Positions 43,195 through 50,476 of a stretch of 53,982 nt of DNA are shown here, piece after piece. Source of the stretch: Thermobifida cellulosilytica TB100 (GTDB taxonomy: Bacteria; Actinomycetota; Actinomycetes; Streptosporangiales; Streptosporangiaceae); the NCBI RefSeq assembly GCF_001517975.1, contig NZ_KQ950182.1:182618-236599 (forward strand), given 5' to 3'. The position numbers were made by a program, and so were the translations under genes. How positions within the stretch are numbered: the stretch's first letter is position 1; every line of letters begins with the position of its first letter. The notes beneath the pieces were generated by a model, which was given only the letters and a program-made list of their open reading frames with translations, made no database searches and was not told the origin of the DNA.

Positions 43195-43211
43195 ATACCC
43201 TGTGGGGGTAT
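43195..43211 (+). promoter_or_regulatory. CsoR-type copper operator
   Basis: ATACCC-N5-GGGTAT, perfect palindrome matching the known CsoR recognition pattern (TACCC..GGGTA). It lies about 58 bp upstream of the small membrane protein that leads the copA operon, so Cu(I)-dependent derepression is expected. No csoR gene is in the window. Confidence 0.8.
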
Positions 43212-43268
43212 ATTGCTTCCGTGGGGGAAGCCGCTGCGGCGGGCAGCGGACAGCGGGAGGAGGCAGGA

Positions 43269-43409
43269 GTGAGCGTGCTGGGAAGGCTCGGGGTCTACGG
43301 GCTGGTGCTCGCCGCCGTGTTCGGAGCCGCCTTCTGGGCGGGGACGCTGGTCGGCCCGCTCGGCCCCGCGGACGCGCCCGCGGCCGTGCACGAGCAGGAG
43401 GACCGATGA
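43269..43409 (+). CDS. Small membrane protein upstream of copA
   Basis: A 46-residue protein from GTG 43269 (GGGAGGAGG upstream): one membrane helix ([19 protein letters not shown]) and a C-terminal tail with HEQEDR. Its stop overlaps the copA start (ATGA). Such short ORFs commonly precede actinobacterial copper ATPases; role unknown. Confidence 0.8.
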   Translation: MSVLGRLGVYGLVLAAVFGAAFWAGTLVGPLGPADAPAAVHEQEDR

Positions 43410-45658
43410 ACAGCGACACCGCCCGCGGCACCAGCCGGATCGAACTGTCGGTCGGCGGCATGACCTGCGCCTCCTGCGCCAACCGGATCGAACGCAAGCT
43501 CAACAAGCTCGACGGGGTCACCGCCAGCGTCAACTACGCCACCGAGAAGGCGACGGTGGAGTACGGCGGCGCAGTCACCCCCGAGGACCTGGTCGCCGCG
43601 ATCGAGAAGGCCGGATACACCGCCGCCCTGCCCGAACCGCCCCGCGACGAGCAGGCCGCCGAGGACCCCGAGGACGCCCGCCTGCGCGCGCTGCGCACCC
43701 GGCTCCTGGTCAGCGCCGTGCTGTCCGTCCCGGTGATCGCCCTGTCGATGGTCCCGGCATTGCAGTTCACCTACTGGCAGTGGGCCTCGCTGGCCCTGGC
43801 CGCGCCGGTCGTGGTGTGGGGCGCCCTGCCCTTCCACACCGCCGCCTGGAAGAACCTCCGCCTGGGCGAGGCCACCATGGACACGCTGGTGTCCATGGGC
43901 ACCCTGGCCGCCTTCGCCTGGTCGCTGTACGCCCTGTTCCTCGGCGACGCGGGCATGCCCGGCACGATGGAGCCCTTCGCGTTCACCCTCTCCCGCACCG
44001 GCGGCTCCGACGCCGTCTACCTGGAGGTCGCCGCCGGGGTCACCACCTTCATCCTCGCCGGACGCTACTTCGAGGCCCGCGCCAAGCGCACCGCCGGAGC
44101 CGCGCTGCGCGCCCTGATGGACCTGGGCGCCAAGGAGGTCACCGTCCTGCGCGACGGCCGCGAGACCCGCGTCCCGGTCGACCGGCTCGCCGTCGGCGAC
44201 CGCTTCGTGGTGCGCCCCGGTGAGAAGATCGCCACCGACGGCGTGGTGGAGGAGGGCGCCTCCGCGGTCGACGCGAGCATGCTCACCGGCGAGTCCGTGC
44301 CGGTCGAGGTCGGCGTCGGTGACGCCGTGGTGGGGGCCACGGTGAACGCGGGCGGACGCCTGGTGGTGCGCGCCACCCGCGTGGGCGCCGACACCCAGCT
44401 CGCGCAGATGGCCCGCCTGGTGGAGCAGGCGCAGAGCGGCAAGGCCGCGGTGCAGCGGCTCGCCGACCGCATCTCCGGCGTGTTCGTGCCCGTCGTCATC
44501 GCCCTGGCGGTGGCCACCCTCGGCTTCTGGCTGGGCACCGGCGGCCCCGTGGAGGCGGCGTTCACCGCGGCCGTGGCCGTGCTCATCATCGCCTGCCCGT
44601 GCGCGCTGGGCCTGGCCACCCCCACCGCGCTGCTGGTCGGCACCGGCCGCGGCGCCCAGCTCGGCATCCTCATCCGGGGACCCGAGGTGCTGGAGAGCAC
44701 CCGCCGCGTCGACACGGTCGTGCTCGACAAGACCGGCACCGTCACCACCGGCACCATGACCCTGGCCGGCGTGGTCGCCGCCGACGGCGAGGACGAGGCC
44801 GAGGTGCTGCGCCTGGCCGGGGCCGTGGAGCACGCCTCCGAGCACCCGGTCGCCCGGGCCGTGGCCCGCGGCGCCGCCGACCGCCTCGGCGACCTGCCGC
44901 CGGTGGCCGACTTCGCCGCCACCGCCGGACTGGGCGTGCAGGGCGTGGTCGAGGGCCGCGCGGTCGTCGTCGGACGCGCCGCGCTGCTCGCCGAGTGGGC
45001 CGTGGAGCTGCCCGAGGAGCTGGCGCGGGCCGCCGAGGAGGCCGAGGCCGGGGGGCGCACCGCCGTCGCGGTCGCCTGGGACGGCCGGGCGCGCGGCGTC
45101 CTCACCGTCGCCGACGAGGTCAAGCCCACCAGCGCCGAGGCCGTGGCCCGGCTGCGTCGGCTGGGCCTGCGGCCGATCCTGCTCACCGGCGACAACGCGA
45201 CCGTGGCGCGCACGGTCGCCGAGCGGGTCGGCATCGACGAGGTCGTCGCCGAGGTCCTGCCCGCCGACAAGGTCGACGTGGTCAAGCGGTTGCAGGACGA
45301 GGGCCGCACGGTGGCGATGGTCGGCGACGGGGTCAACGACGCCGCCGCCCTGGCCCAGGCCGACCTGGGACTGGCCATGGGCACCGGCACCGACGCCGCC
45401 ATCGAGGCCGCCGACCTCACCCTGGTCCGCGGCGACCTGCGCGCCGCGGCCGACGCCATCCGCCTGTCGCGGCGCACCCTGGCGATCATCAAGGGCAACC
45501 TGTTCTGGGCCTTCGCCTACAACGTGGCCGCGCTGCCGCTGGCCGCCGTCGGCCTGCTCAACCCGATGATCGCGGGCGGGGCCATGGCGCTGTCCAGCGT
45601 CTTCGTGGTCTCCAACAGCCTGCGGCTGCGCGGCTTCCGCCCCTCCGCCGCGGACTGA
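43406..45658 (+). CDS. copA: Copper-translocating P-type ATPase
   Basis: A 750-residue P1B ATPase. A single N-terminal heavy-metal domain has GMTCASC with C21 and C24. The transmembrane metal site is the CPC of [17 protein letters not shown] (about residue 397), the pattern for Cu(I) export. The phosphorylation site is DKTGT (about 441); the P1B-specific His-Pro is [15 protein letters not shown]-binding [18 protein letters not shown] and hinge [18 protein letters not shown] follow. Full length. Regulated through the upstream CsoR-type box and translationally coupled to the small membrane protein. Confidence 0.96.
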   Translation: MNSDTARGTSRIELSVGGMTCASCANRIERKLNKLDGVTASVNYATEKATVEYGGAVTPEDLVAAIEKAGYTAALPEPPRDEQAAEDPEDARLRALRTRLLVSAVLSVPVIALSMVPALQFTYWQWASLALAAPVVVWGALPFHTAAWKNLRLGEATMDTLVSMGTLAAFAWSLYALFLGDAGMPGTMEPFAFTLSRTGGSDAVYLEVAAGVTTFILAGRYFEARAKRTAGAALRALMDLGAKEVTVLRDGRETRVPVDRLAVGDRFVVRPGEKIATDGVVEEGASAVDASMLTGESVPVEVGVGDAVVGATVNAGGRLVVRATRVGADTQLAQMARLVEQAQSGKAAVQRLADRISGVFVPVVIALAVATLGFWLGTGGPVEAAFTAAVAVLIIACPCALGLATPTALLVGTGRGAQLGILIRGPEVLESTRRVDTVVLDKTGTVTTGTMTLAGVVAADGEDEAEVLRLAGAVEHASEHPVARAVARGAADRLGDLPPVADFAATAGLGVQGVVEGRAVVVGRAALLAEWAVELPEELARAAEEAEAGGRTAVAVAWDGRARGVLTVADEVKPTSAEAVARLRRLGLRPILLTGDNATVARTVAERVGIDEVVAEVLPADKVDVVKRLQDEGRTVAMVGDGVNDAAALAQADLGLAMGTGTDAAIEAADLTLVRGDLRAAADAIRLSRRTLAIIKGNLFWAFAYNVAALPLAAVGLLNPMIAGGAMALSSVFVVSNSLRLRGFRPSAAD

Positions 45659-45684
45659 CCCGGCGCGGCGGCGGTCCGTCCCGG

Positions 45685-46320
45685 TCAGCCCCCGGGGAAG
45701 GGCTGCCCGGTGATCCAGGCGCACACGGCCCTGGCGGTCTGCGCCACGGAGGCGTGCGTGGTGTCCAGCAGCTCCACGGGCGGGGACATGGTCGCGGCGT
45801 TCTGCCGGATCCACTCCGCGTACTCCAGCATCTCCGCGATGCGCGGCTCGTCCCAGCACCGCCAGGCGGGGCGGGCGCGCAGCCGCTCGGCGAGCACCTG
45901 CGGGTCGCACATCAGGGACAGGTAGCGGATCTCGGAGAACAGCGCCCGCTCCGGCAGCGGCTCGAACTCCGGGGGCACGACCGTGCCGCACAGCACGACG
46001 GGCCGCCCGCTCTGGTGGATCATCGCGGCCATCCGCAGCCAGGTGGACCGGAACAGCCGGTGGTCGGGCGAGTGGTCGCGCAGCCCGCCCACCCACAGCA
46101 CGTCCTGCTCCACCACCACGTAGCGGTCGGACAGCCACTCAGTCAGCAGCCGCCCCACCGTGGACTTGCCGGTGCCGCTGGGGCCGGTCACGGAGAACAG
46201 CGGGAGCCTGCGGAACGGCTGCCGGTGCCCGCACTCGGTGCAGCGGAGCACCGGCCCGTCCGGCTCGACCACGGGCGTGTCCGTGTACGCGCCGCAGCGG
46301 GCGCAGATCATCAGGTTCAC
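45685..46320 (-). CDS. P-loop nucleotide kinase-like protein with N-terminal zinc ribbon
   Basis: A 211-residue protein (GTG 46320; ATG 46311 possible). Residues about 6-35 form a zinc ribbon, CARCGAY then RCTECGHRQ. A Walker A follows, SVTGPSGTGKSTVGRLL, then VVVEQDVLW (acidic residue in the position of shikimate/gluconate-kinase substrate Asp) and later RCWDEPRIAEMLEYAEWIRQNA. The layout resembles small-molecule kinases of the AAA_33/gluconate-kinase type. Substrate unknown. Next to the zf-TFIIB gene on the same strand, 11 bp away, likely an operon. Confidence 0.8.
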   Translation of the reverse strand: MNLMICARCGAYTDTPVVEPDGPVLRCTECGHRQPFRRLPLFSVTGPSGTGKSTVGRLLTEWLSDRYVVVEQDVLWVGGLRDHSPDHRLFRSTWLRMAAMIHQSGRPVVLCGTVVPPEFEPLPERALFSEIRYLSLMCDPQVLAERLRARPAWRCWDEPRIAEMLEYAEWIRQNAATMSPPVELLDTTHASVAQTARAVCAWITGQPFPGG

Positions 46321-46331
46321 GGACCGGTGGT

Positions 46332-46634
46332 CTAGTCGAACAGCTCCTCGAGGAAGCTCTTGCGGCGCCGCTTGTAGCCGTAGGGGCCGGGGGAGTCGGC
46401 GTAGTAGCCGTAGGGGGCGGGGGAGTCCGGCCGGTGGTGGTAGGCCGGAGGGGGCGGTGCGCCGTGGGGCGGAGGCGGCGGCGGGGGAGGAGCGTAGTGG
46501 CGCTGCTCGGCGGCGACGATCTGCTCCAACTCGCCGGCGTCGAGGAAGATGCCCCGGCACCGTTCGCACTGGTCGATGTGGACGCCCATGCGGTCGAAGG
46601 TGCGCATGCGGCCTTGGCACTTAGGACAAATCAC
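46332..46634 (-). CDS. zf-TFIIB domain protein
   Basis: A 100-residue protein. The zinc ribbon is ICPKCQGRMRTFDRMGVHIDQCERCRGIFLDAGELEQIV, the zf-TFIIB pattern (two CxxC knuckles). The rest is Pro/His/Tyr-rich (PPPPPPPPHG, then two YGYYADSPGPYGY-type repeats) ending KRRRKSFLEELFD. GTG 46634 directly follows a TACGAT -10-like hexamer by six bases, suggesting a leaderless transcript. Probable zinc-binding protein of unknown function. Confidence 0.88.
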   Translation of the reverse strand: MICPKCQGRMRTFDRMGVHIDQCERCRGIFLDAGELEQIVAAEQRHYAPPPPPPPPHGAPPPPAYHHRPDSPAPYGYYADSPGPYGYKRRRKSFLEELFD

Positions 46635-46879
46635 GGTGCCATCGTATGCGGCGCGGCGCCGGGGCGGGCAAGGCCGCCGGGCAAACCGCGCGACCAAAAC
46701 CGGTTGCTCCGCTTTCGTCGTCAAAAGACCGCAGGTCGGCCCGGTTTTTCCAACGGAACGGAGACGAAGGCGGCGACAGCGCCCGCAGGAATGGGGATGT
46801 GGGGGGCTGATCCTTCTAAAATCCGGATGGGGCGCCGCACCGGTAGGCCGCGCCAGCACCAGGACCGAGGAAGCCGCCG

Positions 46880-48550
46880 ATGAGCAATGATTCCCCCCGA
46901 CCCCCCGATTTCCTGCTTGCCGGTCGCTACCGGCTGCACAGTCTCATCGGTGAGGGAGGGATGGGGCGCGTCTGGGAAGGGATCGACGAACTCCTGGACC
47001 GGCCGGTGGCCATCAAGGAGCTCACCATCAACGAGCACCTGCCACCGCAGGAGATCGAGGTCCTGCGCGCCCGCATGCTGCGGGAGGCCCGCAGCGCAGC
47101 CCAGCTCAGCCACCCGTCGATCATCACCGTCTTCGACGTGGTGGAGAAGGACGGATTCCCGTGGATCGTCATGGAGCTCGTCCAGGGCCGCTCCCTCAGC
47201 CAGATCATCAAGGAGGAGGGGACCATCACCCCGGAGCGGGCCGCCAACATCGGGCTCCAGGTGGCCGCGGCGCTGTCGGTGGCCCACCAGCGGGGGATCG
47301 TCCACCGCGACATCAAGCCCGGCAACGTGCTCGTGGCCCGCGGGGACCGGGCCGTCCTCACCGATTTCGGCATCGCCTACCTGGAGGGCAGCAGCAAGCT
47401 GACCCGCACGGGCAGCCTGCTCGGCTCGCCCAGCTACCTGGCGCCCGAGCAGGCGCGGGGCGAGCCCGCCAGCCCGGCCGCGGACATGTGGGCGCTGGGC
47501 ACCACCCTGTATGCGGCCGTCCACGGCAAGCCGCCGTTCCAGCGCGCCACGCCCATGGCGACGCTCACCGCGGTCGTGGTCGACGAGGTGCCCCCGCCGG
47601 TGCAGGCGGGGCCGCTGCGCCCGCTGCTGGAGCGGCTGCTGGACAAGGACCCGCAGGGCCGCCCCACGGTCCATGAGGCCGTCGAGGAGTTGCAGCGGGT
47701 GGTGATGAGCGCGTCCCCGACGGGCTCGTCGAGCTCCTCGCGCCCTGTCCGCGAGGCCCCCGAGTCCGAGTCGGACCCCACCATGACCGTCGACGACACC
47801 AGCGCGCTGGCGCTGGACGAGGCGCCGCAGGAGCAGCCGGGGCGGCGCGGCGGCGGGCTGGTCACCGCCGGCCTGGTGGCCCTGGCGCTGGTCGTTGTGG
47901 TGTCGGTGATCACCGCCGTGGTGCTGCTGGTGCCCCCGGCGCTGGGCAGCCGCTCGGGCGGCGACCAGGCGGAGACCACCTCCCACGAGGAGACCGTCGA
48001 ACCGGAGCCGGAGTCCGACGGGCAGCAGGCCGCGCCGGAGGAGCCGTCCCAGCCCGCCCCGGAGGACGGCGACAAGGACGACAGGGACGACGGCGACGAC
48101 TACTCCGGCCCGCCGCTGACCCGGCACGAGGACTCCACCGGCTTCTCCCTGGACGTCCCGGAGGGCTGGTCGGTGGAGCGGCGGGGCAGCAGCGTCTTCT
48201 TCCGCAACCCCGACGGCGGCTACCTCCAGGTCGACCAGACCGACTCGCCCGGCGACGACGCCAAGGAGGACTGGGAGAACCAGGCGCGCGGGGCCTCCGG
48301 CCGCTTCTCGAACTACGACCTGATCGGCATCGAGTACAGCGACCACCCGTCCATGGAGCGCTACGTCACCGCCTCGGACTGGGAGTTCACCTTCACCAGC
48401 AACGGCCGCCAGATGCACGCGGTCAACCGCGGCTTCCACACCGAGAAGAAGGGGTACGCGCTGTTCCTGGTCTACCCGGAGGACGACTGGGAGGAGACCG
48501 GCGCGGCGCTGCTGGACCGGATGTCGGAGAGCTTCGAGCCCGCCGAGTGA
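46880..48550 (+). CDS. Transmembrane Ser/Thr protein kinase (PknB-type)
   Basis: A 556-residue protein. ATG 46880 with GAGGAAG upstream. The kinase domain spans about 15-275: IGEGGMGRVW (23-32), VAIKEL with K46, HRDIKPGN (142-149, catalytic D144), DFG (162-164), APE (188-190). The juxtamembrane segment is Ser/Pro-rich. One membrane helix lies at about 327-353. The extracellular part has an acidic Pro/Glu linker (to about 412) and a globular sensor of about 140 residues (GFSLDVPEGWSVERRGSSVFFRNP...). No PASTA repeats. It therefore senses an unknown external signal and phosphorylates intracellular targets. Confidence 0.94.
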   Translation: MSNDSPRPPDFLLAGRYRLHSLIGEGGMGRVWEGIDELLDRPVAIKELTINEHLPPQEIEVLRARMLREARSAAQLSHPSIITVFDVVEKDGFPWIVMELVQGRSLSQIIKEEGTITPERAANIGLQVAAALSVAHQRGIVHRDIKPGNVLVARGDRAVLTDFGIAYLEGSSKLTRTGSLLGSPSYLAPEQARGEPASPAADMWALGTTLYAAVHGKPPFQRATPMATLTAVVVDEVPPPVQAGPLRPLLERLLDKDPQGRPTVHEAVEELQRVVMSASPTGSSSSSRPVREAPESESDPTMTVDDTSALALDEAPQEQPGRRGGGLVTAGLVALALVVVVSVITAVVLLVPPALGSRSGGDQAETTSHEETVEPEPESDGQQAAPEEPSQPAPEDGDKDDRDDGDDYSGPPLTRHEDSTGFSLDVPEGWSVERRGSSVFFRNPDGGYLQVDQTDSPGDDAKEDWENQARGASGRFSNYDLIGIEYSDHPSMERYVTASDWEFTFTSNGRQMHAVNRGFHTEKKGYALFLVYPEDDWEETGAALLDRMSESFEPAE

Positions 48551-49230
48551 GCCGAGTCGGACGGGGACAGGAGTGAAGAGACGGGAAAGAGGGTAAGGAG
48601 AGGGCAAAAAGAAGTCGGGGCCGGGGCGCCCGCACGCACCCCGGCCCCTGGGTGGCTCAAGTCTCCAGGCGAGCTCTAGGTGGCGAAGAGTCAGGGCGCC
48701 CGCACGCACCCCAACCCTTCCAGGGCTGGCTCAAGCCATCGGAGACGAGCCCTTCGGGGGGTGAAGAGCCGGGGCGCCCGCACGCACCCCGGCCCCTCTG
48801 GGAGTGGCTCAAGTGGGGGTGAGCCATCCTCGGTGAAGGTTCCGGTCCGACCGGGTCGGCCCTCCCGGGAAGGGCCGCCGGTCAGAGGGGGGCTCAAAGA
48901 CCTCCTGTTGGGGGATGAACGGTGGCCACCCTGAGGATGGGAGGAGTGGAGGAAGGCGGCCACCGCCCAACAAGGGATCTTCTCCTGACCTTTTGGGAGC
49001 GCTCCCAAGCGGTCGATACCCATTATTTGTGGCACGCTTCATAGATGTCAATGGGTTCAGTAGGGAAAGTTGAGGTTTTCCCCTTTCACCCTGTGATCAG
49101 CGGAAATGGCAGACCCTCCGCCCCGCGGGAAGTTGAAAACGGGAAAAACCACCCCCTCCAGAGGGAACCAGCGGTTCGGAAACCGCGTCCAACCGGTTGC
49201 CACCGAACCGGTAGGGCAAGGAGGGAGCCG
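48551..49230. other. 680-bp intergenic region with hairpin repeats
   Basis: Spacer after the kinase gene. It holds the three-copy repeat at 48616-48812 and, nearer the next gene, a lower-GC stretch (about 49000-49100) likely to contain its promoter. In-frame upstream starts of the next gene exist at 49045 but lack family support. Confidence 0.5.
48616..48812. repeat. Three imperfect tandem copies of a ~75-bp hairpin unit
   Basis: Core GGCGCCCGCACGCACCCC recurs from 48625, 48695 and 48772, followed each time by a GTGGCTCAAG- or TGGCTCAAG-like segment. In copies 1 and 3 GGCCGGGG...CCCCGGCC can close a stem-loop. Located just after the kinase stop; may be iterated terminators or an intergenic repeat family. 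Confidence 0.75.
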
Positions 49231-50433
49231 ATGGTCGCCGCGCTCACCGAGCACCCCGAGGCGGTCTGGGCCGGAGCCGCCGCCCAGGCGGTCCTCGCCG
49301 CCGCGGTCCCCGACCTCTCCCACCTCGGATTCTGGTGCGGCCGGGACGGACTCTCCACCGGCCTGCTCAGCATCGACGCCGGCACCGGCTACTGGGGCAT
49401 GAGCTGGGTCCAGGGCGGCCGCGCCGTGATCTACGGCCGCGACCACCACAGCGACACCCACCTCCACGTTCCCCCCGTCGACCTGCTCGCCGGCGCCCCC
49501 GACTGGCTGCCCTGGGACTGGCTCCACGACGTCATGACGGAACTCGACACCGTCGCCTACGTCTTCTGGTGGAACGGCACCGCCTGGGCCCGCGCCCCCC
49601 ACCCCGCAGACGCCGACCCCGGCCAGTGCCACAGCAGCGGCCGCGTCGAGGAGGCCTACCTCGACCTGGTCGACCCCCACCGCTACCGGGACGCCGTGCG
49701 CGCCCTCGACGACCTCCACCGCGCCGCCCGCGACCGCACCGTCACCCGCGCCCACGTCGACGCCCTCACCCGCCTGCTCGACGAGACCGCCCTCACCCGC
49801 GAACCCGACCCGCGCGCCGCCCTCGACACCGCCCGCACCTGCGGCGTCGCCCCCGGCGCCACCCGCCCCGAACTGCCCGCCGGACACGGCGAACCCGCCG
49901 ACCGCCGCGTCGTCTTCACCGGCGCCCCCCAGCGCCTCCTCTCCACCGCCATGCGCCAGGCCGCCGAACAGCACCGCCCCCCACCCGACCCCGGCACCGC
50001 CCTGGACCGGGTCGCCGACTGGCTGCGCGCCCGCCACCCCGACGGCATCGCCGTCGCCTACCTCGGCGACCACGACCCCCACCCCGCCACCGCCGCCCGC
50101 AGCGGCTTCCTCGACCCCGACGGCCGCCCCGTCGACCCCGAACTCTCCGACCTCCTCACCGCCTGGCGCACCGCGGAAACCCACCCCGAACACGGCTCCT
50201 GGCTCTACGCCCGCATCCGCCCCACCGCCACCGGAGCCCGCGCCGACCGCGCCTACGACCGCCTGCCCGACTGGTGGCCCACCGCCGCCGTCCTGCACAC
50301 CCAGTGGCAGGCGCTGCGCGCCGAGATGCGCGCCCGCCACCCCCGCTGGCGGCCCGACTGGGCGCCCCTCCTGGAAGACGACCTCCGCAAGACCGGCATC
50401 CCCCCGCACCTGTGCTGGCGCCCCGGCCCCTGA
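49231..50433 (+). CDS. Hypothetical protein, 400 residues
   Basis: Starts at ATG 49231 with GGAGGGAG six bases upstream. The sequence is soluble, rich in Asp/Arg/Trp/His, without signal or membrane segment. Recognisable features are LGFWCGRDGLSTGLLSIDAGTGYWGMSW, a central all-alpha segment (VEEAYLDLVDPHRYRDAVRALDDLHRAARD) and a C-terminal WRTAETHPEHGSWLYARIRP. I do not recognise a family. Forty-three bases separate it from the following FAD/Fe-S dehydrogenase gene, so the two may be co-transcribed. Confidence 0.8.
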   Translation: MVAALTEHPEAVWAGAAAQAVLAAAVPDLSHLGFWCGRDGLSTGLLSIDAGTGYWGMSWVQGGRAVIYGRDHHSDTHLHVPPVDLLAGAPDWLPWDWLHDVMTELDTVAYVFWWNGTAWARAPHPADADPGQCHSSGRVEEAYLDLVDPHRYRDAVRALDDLHRAARDRTVTRAHVDALTRLLDETALTREPDPRAALDTARTCGVAPGATRPELPAGHGEPADRRVVFTGAPQRLLSTAMRQAAEQHRPPPDPGTALDRVADWLRARHPDGIAVAYLGDHDPHPATAARSGFLDPDGRPVDPELSDLLTAWRTAETHPEHGSWLYARIRPTATGARADRAYDRLPDWWPTAAVLHTQWQALRAEMRARHPRWRPDWAPLLEDDLRKTGIPPHLCWRPGP

Positions 50434-50476
50434 CCCCGGCACCGGTGCCGGGGCCGAGGCGGGGTAGACGTGGACC

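Noticed and set aside
43295-46138. 947-residue minus-strand frame opposite copA
   Set aside because: His/Gly/Gln-rich reverse shadow of copA.
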